Origin: JALYGJ01 sp964475245
GTDB lineage: Bacteria; Chloroflexota; Limnocylindria; Limnocylindrales; CSP1-4
Assembly: GCA_964475245.1 (NCBI GenBank)
Contig: CAYYVV010000003.1
Span: 1 to 64,000 of the forward strand
DNA length: 64,000 bases
Direction of reading: 5' to 3'
Notes under the pieces: model-generated
Seen by the model: only the letters and a program-made list of their open reading frames with translations
What the model was told of the DNA's origin: nothing
Database searches by the model: none
Position numbers and translations under genes: made by a program
In this document: positions 7,743-17,107 of the stretch, piece by piece
Numbering within the stretch: the first letter of the stretch is position 1
Layout: the number at the start of each line of letters is the position of its first letter

Positions 7743-10237
7743 GTCGACCTGTCGCTCAACGGCCGTCGGGGTCAGCGGCAGCTGATCCAACGGGCGCCCC
7801 TGAAATGCCCCTGGCCACCGACGATTTGGCTGACCGGCGAGCGCGCGCAGCTCTGATCGCCGAGCTGCAGTTGTTCCGCGACATGAGCGCCGAAACAGTC
7901 GAGCAGATGCCGCTGGGCTTCCTGGCGCTGGACGCCGAGCTACGGGTCTCGTATGCCAACCCGATAGCCCTGGGCCTCGCCGGCAGGAGCCTGGCTGAGC
8001 TCGTCGGTCGACGCCCGTGGGACCTCTTCCCACAGGTGGTGGGGACGCACCACCGGACGGTCAGGGCCACCGCTCCGGTCGCCATCGAATACGAAGCACG
8101 GATCGGTCCGGAAGAACGGTGGGTCGGAGTCCTGGCCTGTCCTACGCGGGCCGGGACGGCCGTGTTCATGCGCGACATCACCGAGAAGAAGGGCGCCGAG
8201 GAGACGGTCAGGCGCCTCGTGGCACTCCTGCATGGCTCGCTCGACGCAATGCTCGACGCCTTTCTGCTGTGCTTGGCCGTGCGTGACGAAGAAGGCGCGA
8301 TCGCCGGCTTCAACGTGGACTTCGCAAACAGCGTGGCGGCCAAGTTCCTGGGCCAGGCACCCGACGCGCTGATCGGCACTCCGGTGCCCGACTGGGCACC
8401 CGACCTGCTCGGCGTCTCGTTCGTTGATGCGTGCCGCGAGGTGGTCGAGACCGGCGAGCCGTGCATCGCCGACAGCGTGCCCTTCGAGATCCCGCGCCCA
8501 GATGGCTCGACCACGAACGGGACGCTCAGCATCCAGGTCCTTCGGTTCAACGACGGCTTCTTCGCCACCTGGCGGGACGTGACCGAGCGCGAGCTGGTCC
8601 GCCGCGAGCGCGAGTTCCTGGCGGCAGTGCTGGAGCAGGTGGTCGATGGCGTGGTGATCATTGACCCCGCCGGCGTCGTGACCTACGCCAATCCCGCGTT
8701 CCGAAGTGTGGCCGGCCTGGCGGTCGCCGACATCGTCGGTCATCCGGCAGCCGATGTCGCGCGCGAGCTGTTCGGACCGCTCGGCTTCGATCCATTCGAG
8801 CAGTCGGCGCTCGAGGCAGAGCCACGCCTCGAAGCAATCGATCGGATCGACGCGGACGGCACTGTCCACCATCTCGAAGCGAGCATGACGCCGGTGCGCG
8901 ACGGTGATGGAAACGTCTCAAGCTACGTCGTGCTGACCCGCGACGTGACCCAGTTGCGTGCCGCTGTTGACGATCTGGCGCTGGAGGTCGGCACGCGGAC
9001 GGCGCTGGCCGAGAGCGTCCACCGAATCTCCATCCAGGCGTCGGTCGAGCAGGCAGCCCAGGCAATCTGCGATGACCTGATCAAGCTGCCCTTCGTTGGG
9101 GCGGCAGCGGTCGAGGCGTTCCTGGGCCCGGACGACGTGCAGATCATCGCCCGGAGCGCGCCGCCCGAGTTTCCGGCGCTGGCGAGCTCGCACCTGCCAC
9201 CCGATCGAGCAGCCTTCGTGCGCGAGCGCGCTGCCCAGGGCGCGTGGGCAGAGTTCGAGGAAGCCGACCCAGCCACCTACTGGCTCGGCCCCTCACCAAG
9301 CGGGCTGAAGGCCACCGCCCATGGACCGATCACCCACGGCGACTATGTCGCGGGGGTCCTGGTGATCGGGACCTTCGACGAGCGTTTTGCGCCGACCCTC
9401 GTTGAGCGGATGCCCGGCATCGTCCTGTTCAGCACCGCTTCGAGCGCGATGCTCGCGGAGCGCCTGCACGAGAGGAGCCGCGAGGAGGACCTGCGCAACA
9501 AGCTCTCGGCGGTACTTGCCAGCCGAGCTTTCCATGCAGTCTTCCAGCCGATCGTCGACCTCGATTCGAATGAGATCGTCGGCTACGAGGCGCTCACCCG
9601 CTTCGACAGCGGCCAGAGCCCCGACCTGTGTATCGCTGAAGCGTGGAACGTCGGACTGGGGGCGGAGCTCGAGCTCGCCACGCTCAAGGCCGCACTGACG
9701 GATGCCAAGGCACTGGCCCCGGGCGTGTGGCTCGATCTCAACGTGTCGCCCCGCCTGCTGGAGAGGGCCGGCAGACTCAAGAGCATGCTGCGTTCGGCTG
9801 ACCGCCCGATCGTGCTCGAGATCACGGAGCACGATTTGATCGACGACTACGACGTGATGCGCGAGGCGATTCGCAGGCTGGGGAAGGACATCCGCGTCGC
9901 CGTCGACGACGCTGGCGCCGGGATAGCCAACTTCGGCCACATCATCGACATGCGCCCCGACTTCGTGAAGCTCGACATGAGCCTCGTCCGACGAGTCAAC
10001 CGAAACCTCGGGCGCCAGGCAATGGTCGTCGGCATGCGCCACTTCTCGCGCACCGCCGGCTGTCGGCTGGTTGCCGAGGGCATCGAAACCCACGATGAGG
10101 CGAACACGCTCAAGGGCCTCGGCGTCGAATTCGGACAGGGCTACCTCTTCGGGCAGGCCATGCCAGTCCGGGATCTGCCGTCCGAGCGGATTGTGGGCGG
10201 GCAGACGTCTTTCCGGCGCGTCGACGTGCGTCAGTAA
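7724..10237 (+). CDS. PAS-PAS-PAS-GAF-EAL cyclic-di-GMP phosphodiesterase (copy 2)
   Basis: 837 residues from the ATG at 7724, placed 10 nt after AGGAAG; a GTG at 7715 lies too close to that site. It is colinear with the preceding gene over nearly its whole length, with near-identical blocks in the EAL domain (for example around KLDMSLVRRVN and GMRHFSRTAGCRL). All EAL catalytic signatures are kept (YEALTRF, NVS, EITEH, DDAGAG, VKLD, EGIET, GQGYLF). The N-terminal 40 residues, parts of the PAS modules and the C-terminus diverge. The two genes arose by tandem duplication and probably act as differently tuned sensors with the same output. Overlap with the upstream gene suggests a shared transcript. 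Confidence 0.9.
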   Translation: MDSGSVGRPVAQRPSGSAAADPTGAPEMPLATDDLADRRARAALIAELQLFRDMSAETVEQMPLGFLALDAELRVSYANPIALGLAGRSLAELVGRRPWDLFPQVVGTHHRTVRATAPVAIEYEARIGPEERWVGVLACPTRAGTAVFMRDITEKKGAEETVRRLVALLHGSLDAMLDAFLLCLAVRDEEGAIAGFNVDFANSVAAKFLGQAPDALIGTPVPDWAPDLLGVSFVDACREVVETGEPCIADSVPFEIPRPDGSTTNGTLSIQVLRFNDGFFATWRDVTERELVRREREFLAAVLEQVVDGVVIIDPAGVVTYANPAFRSVAGLAVADIVGHPAADVARELFGPLGFDPFEQSALEAEPRLEAIDRIDADGTVHHLEASMTPVRDGDGNVSSYVVLTRDVTQLRAAVDDLALEVGTRTALAESVHRISIQASVEQAAQAICDDLIKLPFVGAAAVEAFLGPDDVQIIARSAPPEFPALASSHLPPDRAAFVRERAAQGAWAEFEEADPATYWLGPSPSGLKATAHGPITHGDYVAGVLVIGTFDERFAPTLVERMPGIVLFSTASSAMLAERLHERSREEDLRNKLSAVLASRAFHAVFQPIVDLDSNEIVGYEALTRFDSGQSPDLCIAEAWNVGLGAELELATLKAALTDAKALAPGVWLDLNVSPRLLERAGRLKSMLRSADRPIVLEITEHDLIDDYDVMREAIRRLGKDIRVAVDDAGAGIANFGHIIDMRPDFVKLDMSLVRRVNRNLGRQAMVVGMRHFSRTAGCRLVAEGIETHDEANTLKGLGVEFGQGYLFGQAMPVRDLPSERIVGGQTSFRRVDVRQ

Positions 10238-10351
10238 GGCCACGCCTGCAGAGCAGCGCGGGCCAGATGCCGAGCCGCGCGAGAAGGAAGCGGACCAGCC
10301 GGGTCGCGGCGACTCAGCGGGTCGCGGTCGACAGCCTCTCGTGATCCCGCG

Positions 10352-11695
10352 CTATGGCGCGAGTGGTGTGGCCACTCCGGGGATTCGATAGACCCGGCCG
10401 TCGTTCGAGGCGATCAGCAGAGCGCCCGTCGTCGGGTCGATCTGGAGCGCCTCGATTGATGGCAAGCGAAAGTCCGTCGCTGAGACACCCGCATCCGTGC
10501 TCGTGCCGCCACCCGCTGCGATCGAAAGGTGCCCAGTCGGATCTACGCGCATCACGACCTGGCCCAGGTCGGTGAAGAACACCGGCACGTAGACATTTCC
10601 CTGCGCGTCGAGGGCAACCGCAATGAGGCGCGTTGGCGCGACCTGGAGCGCCGTCAGTTTCGGGTCGTACGCCGCGGAACCTGCGCCGCTGCCCAGGGCG
10701 GTGGTGATGATGCCCGTGGTCAGATCGACTCGGCGCAGGTGCGAGTCGCCGTAGTCGGCGATGTACAGAACCGTTCCGGCCGGATCAACCGCGACTGCCT
10801 GTGGGTTGGACAGCTCGGCGTCCATGGCCGGCCCGCCGTCGCCCGCGAATCCCTGCGTGCCGTTGCCAGCGATGGTGCTGATCTTGCCCGTCTGGGCGTC
10901 GACGAAGCGCACTCGCGCGTTCGTCGTGTCGGCGATGTAGAGGTTGCCCGCGGCGTCGCACGCGACGTCATAGGGCTGTGACAGGTACGCGTTCTTGGCC
11001 GGCCCGCCGTCGCCGTGGAAGTCCGCGTGGAACTCGTTGCCGACGACAGCCTTGACGCCGCCTTTGCCGTTGGTGGTGACAATGCTGTTGGCGCCCCGAT
11101 CCGCCACAAATGGCTTACCGTCAGATGTGAGACACATGCCCTGCGGCCCGGTCATGCCAGCGGCCGCGGTATGAATCATGCCGTCGGGCGTGACCGTCAG
11201 CAGTGTCGCGGCATTGCTGTCGACGATCCAGATCGTGCCGTCGGCCGCAACGGCCAAACCGGTTGGTCGCTGAATGCGGGCGTCCGTGGCGCTGCCACCC
11301 GTGGCCGGATCGATCGTTCCACCGCCGGCGGCAACCTCGATGAGATTCGTGCTCGCCGGAATAGTCGGGCTGGGAGCAAGAGATTCGGTCGGGGTCACCT
11401 CGGCGGTAGGGGCTGGTGTCGGGCCAAAGGTCGGGCTGGCAGTCGACACCGGGCTGGCCGCAGCAGTTGGGCTTGGGGCTGCCGTTGGGCTGGCAGCGCT
11501 TGTCGCAGTAGCTGGTGGCGCAGTCGTCACGGAGAGCGCTGTTGAGGGCGCCACGGTTTGAGTCGGGCCTGCCTGAGACGCGGCCGTAGCCGTCGCCACT
11601 GCGCTTGCCGTAGGAGTCGGAGAGCTGGCGCATGCACTCGCGAGCACGGCGACGAGAACGAAGACACCTGCTCGCAGACCAGTCACCCGCGCCAT
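10352..11695 (-). CDS. NHL-repeat lipoprotein
   Basis: 447 residues. A signal peptide ends in a lipobox-like ASAC (Cys near residue 22). A linker of about 90 residues, rich in Thr, Pro, Ala and Ser, then leads to the propeller. From about residue 125, repeated NHL-type blades are visible, each with a GLAVAADGTIWIVD-like or NPQAVAVDPAGTVLYIAD-like strand and a turn rich in Asp and Gly, including two GDGGPA motifs typical of bacterial NHL proteins. It should sit on the outer face of the membrane and bind a ligand or partner; no catalytic residues can be pointed to. Its start lies one base from the end of the DUF1304 gene, so it is the last gene of a three-gene minus-strand unit. Confidence 0.85.
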   Translation of the reverse strand: MARVTGLRAGVFVLVAVLASACASSPTPTASAVATATAASQAGPTQTVAPSTALSVTTAPPATATSAASPTAAPSPTAAASPVSTASPTFGPTPAPTAEVTPTESLAPSPTIPASTNLIEVAAGGGTIDPATGGSATDARIQRPTGLAVAADGTIWIVDSNAATLLTVTPDGMIHTAAAGMTGPQGMCLTSDGKPFVADRGANSIVTTNGKGGVKAVVGNEFHADFHGDGGPAKNAYLSQPYDVACDAAGNLYIADTTNARVRFVDAQTGKISTIAGNGTQGFAGDGGPAMDAELSNPQAVAVDPAGTVLYIADYGDSHLRRVDLTTGIITTALGSGAGSAAYDPKLTALQVAPTRLIAVALDAQGNVYVPVFFTDLGQVVMRVDPTGHLSIAAGGGTSTDAGVSATDFRLPSIEALQIDPTTGALLIASNDGRVYRIPGVATPLAP

Positions 11696-11696
11696 G

Positions 11697-12062
11697 TCAG
11701 GCGCCGACCACCAGGACGGCCGCGAGCGCTACCGCAGCAGGTACTGCCTGTACAAACAGGATCCGTCTCGAGACCGTCGCAGCGCCGAACACACCGGCAA
11801 CTATGACGCATGACAGGAAGAAAACCCTGAAGTAGAAGCTGGTCGGTCCGGCGGTGAGGAGACCGACGACGAGTCCGGCGGCCAGGAAACCGTTGTACAG
11901 GCCCTGGTTGCTTGCCAGAACGGCGGTCGCCTCGGCCTGCTCCACCGTCATCCCGAACGTTCGCAGACCGAGCGGCCTCCGCCACAGCACCATCTCCAGG
12001 ATCAGGAACCAAACGTGGAGCAGCGCCACGACCGCCACAAGAATGCTGGCGACGATCGACAT
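11697..12062 (-). CDS. DUF1304 family small membrane protein
   Basis: 121 residues with four predicted transmembrane helices (about residues 5-25, 48-70, 77-95 and 105-121). The sequence follows the DUF1304 pattern: an N-terminal helix with HVWFLILEMVLW, then a polar stretch leading to ASNQGLYNGFLA, which is the family's hallmark NQGxYNGFLA motif. Function is unknown for the family. The start at 12062 was chosen because the longer open frame upstream runs antisense-like through the MFS gene. It lies 28 nt downstream of the MFS gene and one base before the NHL lipoprotein gene. Confidence 0.85.
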   Translation of the reverse strand: MSIVASILVAVVALLHVWFLILEMVLWRRPLGLRTFGMTVEQAEATAVLASNQGLYNGFLAAGLVVGLLTAGPTSFYFRVFFLSCVIVAGVFGAATVSRRILFVQAVPAAVALAAVLVVGA

Positions 12063-12090
12063 CCAGTCGAGTCTAGCCTGCGGCTGCGGC

Positions 12091-13353
12091 TCATGATCCT
12101 TCGTCGACGGCCGACACGTCCGATGGCTGTCTGATGCGCGGGAGCGGTGAGAAGACGAGCAGCAGGATCGACACTGCCATGCCCGCCCAGCCCACGGCAA
12201 TTCCGCCGCGAACTCCGATGACACCGGCCAGGCCGGCCGCCAACAGCGCGCCGAGCGGGTAGGCGATGCCGTGCGAGAAGAACTCGAGCGTGGCGTTGAC
12301 GCGGCCCAGGATGCGGTCCGGAATGACACCCTGGATGAGCGAGATCTCGGCGACCTCTTCGATCGTCCCGAGCCCGTCACCGAGCAGCTGCGGGATGAAG
12401 ACCATCAGCGTCGCGAGCCAGATGGCACCGCCGGCGAGCGGGGTGAGCACGCCGAGCAACGACCCGCCGGCCGCCATCCAGATCAGCGCCGGGCCGATCC
12501 CCAGCCGGCTTATCACGCGCTGCGCGAAGAAGGATCCGACCAGCGATCCGACGCCGCCGGCGGAGACGACGATGCCCAGCAGCAGGGGATCGAGATGGAG
12601 CTCGTTGATCAGGTAGAGCGTGTACAGCACGCCATAGAACGATCCGGCGACGTGGGCGATGACCGAGCGCAGGGTCAGTGGCACGAGCACCGGATGGCGG
12701 CTGACCAGGCGCAGGCCTTCAGCGATCTCGTGGCGGATATGGGTCGTGACGACGCGCGGCGGCCGGGGCGGCTCAGGCGAGCGGATGAGCAGCAGTGAGA
12801 CCGCCGAGAACACGTACGAGACGGCGTCGACGAGCATCGTGAACGGCGCGCCAATCAGCTGGACGAGCCCGCCGGCTAGGCCCGGGCCGCCTATCTCGGC
12901 CAGCGACGAGCTCGCGGCGAGCTTGCTGTTGCCCTCGACAACCCGCTCGACCCCGATCAAAGACGGGACGTAAGCCGGATACGCCGAGTCGAAGAGGACG
13001 CCGAGGCAGCCCTCGAGGAAGACCACCACGTAGAGCTGGTCGAGGCTCAGCACGTCGGCGAGAAAGGCCGCCGGGATCGAGAACAGAAGCACCGCGCGGA
13101 TGGAGTCGGCCGCGATCAGCAGCGGCCGGCGACGAAGGCGGTCGACCCACGCGCCGGCGAAGAGCCCGACGAGAAGCACGGCCAAGCTGCCCGAGACGAT
13201 GATCAGCGCCATCTCGACCGGGCCGGCGTGAAGCACGAGCAGCGCGACGAGGGGCACCGCCGTGCGCGTCACGACGGAACCGAGCGATGACACGGTCTGT
13301 CCGGTCCAGAGCTTCATGAAGTCGGCGTGGTGCCAGAGCGACTGAGTGGTCAC
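12091..13353 (-). CDS. MFS transporter (EntS/MFS_3-like exporter)
   Basis: 420 residues and about 12 transmembrane helices. The N-terminus (FMKLWTGQTVSSLGSVVTRTAVPL) is typical of the EntS-like MFS_3 subgroup, whose members export siderophores or drugs by proton antiport. The loop between helices 2 and 3 carries the MFS motif A-like GAWVDRLRRRPLL. The C-terminal tail is short and cytoplasmic. It begins a minus-strand unit with the DUF1304 and NHL genes and is divergent from the MoxR gene, with only 35 bp between the start codons. Substrate cannot be inferred. Confidence 0.9.
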   Translation of the reverse strand: MTTQSLWHHADFMKLWTGQTVSSLGSVVTRTAVPLVALLVLHAGPVEMALIIVSGSLAVLLVGLFAGAWVDRLRRRPLLIAADSIRAVLLFSIPAAFLADVLSLDQLYVVVFLEGCLGVLFDSAYPAYVPSLIGVERVVEGNSKLAASSSLAEIGGPGLAGGLVQLIGAPFTMLVDAVSYVFSAVSLLLIRSPEPPRPPRVVTTHIRHEIAEGLRLVSRHPVLVPLTLRSVIAHVAGSFYGVLYTLYLINELHLDPLLLGIVVSAGGVGSLVGSFFAQRVISRLGIGPALIWMAAGGSLLGVLTPLAGGAIWLATLMVFIPQLLGDGLGTIEEVAEISLIQGVIPDRILGRVNATLEFFSHGIAYPLGALLAAGLAGVIGVRGGIAVGWAGMAVSILLLVFSPLPRIRQPSDVSAVDEGS

Positions 13354-13388
13354 GGGCTCGAAGGATATGGATCGGCGACACTGCGCGA

Positions 13389-14366
13389 ATGCACCACGAG
13401 GAGGGCAGGCGCTTCTGGTCGGACCTGCGCTCAGCCGTGGACAGCGCGGTCGTGGTCGACGATGGGGCGCTACGGCTTCTCGCCGTCGCGTTGCTTGCCG
13501 GCGGCCATGCGCTGGTCGAGGACGTGCCCGGCGTGGGCAAGACGCTGCTCACGCGCGCCTTCGCGCGCTCGCTCGGCCTGACCTTCGGTCGCATCCAGGG
13601 CACGCCCGATCTGCTGCCCTCTGACGTCCTCGGCGCCAGCCTGCTCGAGGGCGATCACTTCCGCTTCGTGCCCGGTCCCGTGTTCACCAACGTCCTGCTC
13701 GTGGACGAGATCAACCGCGCCACGCCACGGACGCAGTCGGCCCTGCTCGAGGCGATGCAGGAAAGCCAGGTCTCGATCGAGGGCGAGACGCGGCCGCTGC
13801 CCGATCCCTTCCTGGTCCTCGCGACGCAGAACCCGATCGAGCTCGAAGGTACCTTCGCGCTGCCCGAGGCGCAGCTCGACCGATTCATCGTCCGCCTGTC
13901 GCTGGGTTATCCGAGCGCGACCGACGAGCGACGCATCGCGAGCCGCTACCGGACCGCCGCCGAGCCACTCGACGCCGTCTCGCCGATCGTCGACGGAAAG
14001 GCGCTGCTCGCGATGCGCGAGACCGTGCGCACGATCCTGGTCGCGGACGAGGTCGAGGATTACGTCGTGCGCCTCGTGCGTGCCACGCGCGACCGGCGCG
14101 AGATCCGCCTGGGCGGCAGCCCACGCGCGACGGTCGCGCTGTATCGGTCGGCGCAGGCCCTGGCCTTCCTCGATGGCCGCAGCTTCGTGCTGCCCGACGA
14201 CGTCAAGACCATGGCGCCGGCCGTGCTCACCCACCGCGTGCTGCTCGACCTGGACTATTCACTGCGCGGCACGTCGGCCACGGACATCATCACGGCCGTG
14301 CTCCGCGCAGTCGACGCGCCGCCAGTCGGCGTGGACGAGGAACAGGCCGCCAAGAGCGCGTCATGA
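13389..14366 (+). CDS. MoxR-family AAA+ ATPase
   Basis: 325 residues. Walker A is in the EDVPGVGKTLL segment (about residues 44-54), Walker B in LLVDEINRATPRTQSALLEAMQE, and the MoxR hallmark ATQNPIELEGTFALPEAQLDRF supplies sensor 1 and the arginine-finger region. MoxR ATPases act as chaperones that mature or insert metal centres into partner proteins, often with von Willebrand or DUF58 partners. The next gene is exactly such a DUF58 protein and overlaps by 4 nt (ATGA), so the two should work together. The upstream MFS gene is divergent. Confidence 0.93.
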   Translation: MHHEEGRRFWSDLRSAVDSAVVVDDGALRLLAVALLAGGHALVEDVPGVGKTLLTRAFARSLGLTFGRIQGTPDLLPSDVLGASLLEGDHFRFVPGPVFTNVLLVDEINRATPRTQSALLEAMQESQVSIEGETRPLPDPFLVLATQNPIELEGTFALPEAQLDRFIVRLSLGYPSATDERRIASRYRTAAEPLDAVSPIVDGKALLAMRETVRTILVADEVEDYVVRLVRATRDRREIRLGGSPRATVALYRSAQALAFLDGRSFVLPDDVKTMAPAVLTHRVLLDLDYSLRGTSATDIITAVLRAVDAPPVGVDEEQAAKSAS

Positions 14367-15595
14367 TCGGCCTTGGCGCCGGCATCACACTGATCATCAT
14401 GGGCGCCGTGATCGGCGCCCCGGGGCTGATCGCCGTTGGCGTCATCGTCGACCTGGTCTGGATCCTGCGCTCACTGTGGAGCACGTTCGGGCTGCGCGCC
14501 GTGACCTACGAGCGCCGGCTTGGCTCGCACAGGGCGATCAGCGGCGAACAGATCGACCTCGAGATCACCGTCCGCAACCGCAAGCTTCTGCCGGTGCCAT
14601 GGCTCGAGGTCGAGGATTACGTGAGCGACTCTGCCGCGTTTGCCGGTCGCGAGCTGGAGCCTTCCGACCGGCCCGGGATGGCGTTGCTGCGCACGACCTG
14701 GACGCTTGGTTGGTTCCAGCGCGTCACGCGCCGGCTGCACATCGAGGCCGAGCGGCGCGGCGTTTACGAGTTCGACACCTACCGGCTGCGCGTCGCTGAC
14801 CTGTTTGCATCGGACAGCGTCGACATTGAGCGCTCGGCCAAGCAGCGCTACCTGGTGGTGCCGCGCCACGTCCCGGTTCGCGCGAGCGCGCCACTGAGCG
14901 AGCTACCCGGAACGACGCGCGTGCGGCGCGGGCTGTTCGAGGAGCCGGCGCTGTTCTCAGGGGTGCGCCCGTATCAGCCCGGCGACCCGCTCCGCCGCGT
15001 CCATTGGAAAGCCACGGCTCGACTGGGCCGAACGGTCAGCCGGCGTTACGACCCGGTCCATGAGCAGGACGTGGTCATCGCCCTCGACGCCCAGACGCTG
15101 CCCGGCCAGTTCTGGATGATGCACTACGACGCCGAGCTGGTCGAAAGCCTGTGCGTGACGGCCATGTCGCTGGCGCGCAGCCTGATCTCGGACGGCGTCG
15201 CGTGCGGCCTGGCAGTCAACGCCTACGCGAGCCAGTCGAATGCGCGCTGGGTATACCTGGCACCGAGTGCCACCACCGGCCAGATCGAGCGCATCGCGGA
15301 CCGGCTGGCTGACATCAGCCGCTGGGCCTCGGTGCCATTTGCGCAGGTCCTTCACCAGCTTGGACAACGCATGCCACCGACGACGAGTCTGGTAGCCCTC
15401 AGCGCGCGTGACGGCGAGGACTACGCACCGGTGCTGCGCCGGCTGGCCATGTCGGGTCGCCAGGTTCGTGTCGCTTCGATCGGCCGTCACGCCGCGGAGG
15501 CGACCGCCCGGGCGCGCGCACTCGGCCTGCCGGCGTCCATATGTCGCCTCGAGCCAGATTGGAGGACGGCGCGTGCGCTCGAGATGGTCGGCTGA
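14363..15595 (+). CDS. DUF58 domain protein
   Basis: 410 residues. Two hydrophobic helices at about 5-40 anchor the protein in the membrane. A beta-rich region follows (residues 45-190). The DUF58 core has the family signature RPYQPGDPLRRVHWKATAR near residues 205-225, followed by a vWA-like fold (VVIALDAQT). DUF58 proteins are partners of MoxR ATPases. Translation is coupled to the MoxR gene (ATGA) and the next gene starts within its 3' end (GTG at 15573), making a three-gene unit. Confidence 0.92.
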   Translation: MIGLGAGITLIIMGAVIGAPGLIAVGVIVDLVWILRSLWSTFGLRAVTYERRLGSHRAISGEQIDLEITVRNRKLLPVPWLEVEDYVSDSAAFAGRELEPSDRPGMALLRTTWTLGWFQRVTRRLHIEAERRGVYEFDTYRLRVADLFASDSVDIERSAKQRYLVVPRHVPVRASAPLSELPGTTRVRRGLFEEPALFSGVRPYQPGDPLRRVHWKATARLGRTVSRRYDPVHEQDVVIALDAQTLPGQFWMMHYDAELVESLCVTAMSLARSLISDGVACGLAVNAYASQSNARWVYLAPSATTGQIERIADRLADISRWASVPFAQVLHQLGQRMPPTTSLVALSARDGEDYAPVLRRLAMSGRQVRVASIGRHAAEATARARALGLPASICRLEPDWRTARALEMVG

Positions 15596-16928
15596 GAGCG
15601 CGCTAGCGTGGCTCGCGGTCGTGACCATGGAGGCCGCGTGGATCACGCTCGTCTATATCGGCATCCAGTGGCTCGGAATCGGCCTCACGCTCGAGCTGGG
15701 CATCGCCCATTTCGCGCTCGCCGTGGCTGTGGGGATGGTCCTGGCACAGACGTTTGCGACGCAGCCCCAGTCGCGCTACGTGGCCATCCTGATCGCTGCC
15801 GCGATCTGTGCGGCGGCGATCGCGGCCGTCCTCGCCGGTGCGCCCTGGGATGATCCGGGCGCCGTGATCCGCTTCGCGCTGCCCAATCCAGGCAGCTGGC
15901 TGCTCGGACTGGCGGTGTTGCGCGGCGCTGTCCACTCGGATCTCGGCGACACGCTCGCCACTGAACGCGTCTTCAACTTCGGCATTCCCGGACTCATCGC
16001 CTTCTGGCTGGCCGTCTGGCTGAGCGGCCTGAGCGACAACTCGATCTTTGGCGCGGCCGCCTTCGCAGCCACGCTCAGCTTTGTTGCGGCCGGACTGCTC
16101 GCGCTGGGCCTGGGACGCCTGGCCGACCTCGAGGTGGAGGCCATCGACCGCGGTGCGCGCGGGCGCTGGATTGTCATGCTCGTGGCCATCGTCGGCGCGC
16201 TGCTGCTCGTCGGCGTACCGCTCTCGGCAGCGCTTGGGCTGCCCGTCAGCTCCGCGCTGGTCGGCATCCTGGGACCGCTTGTGCCACTGATCGTGCTCAT
16301 CGGCTATCTCCTCGCCGTGCCCCTGTTTGCCCTGTTCAGCCTGATCACCAGCCTGCTCGGTCCGGCGCGGCCCGCGCCTCAGCCGTCGGTCTTCGTTCCG
16401 CCCGTGCCATCGGGTGGCGGGCTGCTGTCCCAGGCACCCGCCGGCTCGCCGCCCGACTTGACCTGGCTCGTCATCGTCTTCGCCATCGTCGGCGCGCTCA
16501 TCCTGCTGCGCTTCGTCGCCCAAACGCTCCAGCGACCGGCACGGCGCCAACGCGGCCGCGACATCGACGAGGTTCGCTCGTCCGAGCCATTCAGCCTGCC
16601 AGAGCTGCCGGCACTGCCCCATCTGCGGCTGCGGCGGACGCGCCGCGCAACGCCGCGCAACGCGTCACAGGCGTACCTCGCGTCGCTTGCCGCCCTGGCG
16701 CCAAGCGACGCCGGCCGTGCCCCATCGGAGACGCCACGCGAACACGCGGCGCGCATCCATGGCACGCCGTTCGGGCACGACATGGCGTTCCTCGCCGCCG
16801 ACTACCAGCTCGTGAGCTTCGTCGATCGCCCGCTCACCCCTGTCGAGGACGGGCGCGCCGTGAATCGGTGGCGTCGCGTGTCAGCCGTTGCAAGGCAGCT
16901 GCGGCCGAGTCGCGCAGGGCCCTCGTGA
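15573..16928 (+). CDS. Polytopic membrane protein downstream of MoxR/DUF58 (DUF4129-like C-terminus)
   Basis: 451 residues from the GTG at 15573, which has a good GGAGGA site 7 nt upstream and overlaps the DUF58 gene by 23 nt. About eight transmembrane helices fill residues 5-260, followed by a Pro-rich loop (about 265-305), one more helix (about 310-330) and a cytoplasmic C-terminal domain of 110 residues. The C-terminal segment (ASQAYLASLAALAPSDAGRAPSETPREHAARIHG, split here only by this description) resembles DUF4129, a domain found in transglutaminase-like proteins of MoxR-DUF58 clusters, but no transglutaminase triad is present. It probably completes a membrane assembly with the two upstream products. 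Confidence 0.75.
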   Translation: MRSRWSAESALAWLAVVTMEAAWITLVYIGIQWLGIGLTLELGIAHFALAVAVGMVLAQTFATQPQSRYVAILIAAAICAAAIAAVLAGAPWDDPGAVIRFALPNPGSWLLGLAVLRGAVHSDLGDTLATERVFNFGIPGLIAFWLAVWLSGLSDNSIFGAAAFAATLSFVAAGLLALGLGRLADLEVEAIDRGARGRWIVMLVAIVGALLLVGVPLSAALGLPVSSALVGILGPLVPLIVLIGYLLAVPLFALFSLITSLLGPARPAPQPSVFVPPVPSGGGLLSQAPAGSPPDLTWLVIVFAIVGALILLRFVAQTLQRPARRQRGRDIDEVRSSEPFSLPELPALPHLRLRRTRRATPRNASQAYLASLAALAPSDAGRAPSETPREHAARIHGTPFGHDMAFLAADYQLVSFVDRPLTPVEDGRAVNRWRRVSAVARQLRPSRAGPS

Positions 16929-17028
16929 AAGCGCTCATTTCGAAACGAGTCCTACACCTGGCCGCCGTGCGCGTGTAGTGCGATCCGGGCGTCTCGAGGG
17001 CCAGAGTCGTGGTCATTGGAGGCACGCA

Positions 17029-17082
17029 ATGGCTAACAGCAGGAAGAACGGCCCCGGTGATCGCGGAGAGCAGGCCACTTAG
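17029..17082 (+). CDS. Possible 17-residue micro-ORF
   Basis: An ATG at 17029 is preceded by GGAGG (17018-17022) at an ideal 6-nt spacing and opens a 17-codon frame (MANSRKNGPGDRGEQAT) ending with TAG at 17080-17082. It lies in the otherwise empty 180 nt before the small gene at 17108, in a different frame. It could be a leader peptide or an accident. The good ribosome binding site is the only support. Confidence 0.25.
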   Translation: MANSRKNGPGDRGEQAT

Positions 17083-17107
17083 GCGACGCGGGGGGACGAT
17101 TCGGTCG

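Noticed and set aside
5223..10237. GGDEF diguanylate cyclase domains in the two EAL proteins
   Set aside because: No GG(D/E)EF-like motif or cyclase fold sequence lies between the GAF-like and EAL parts.
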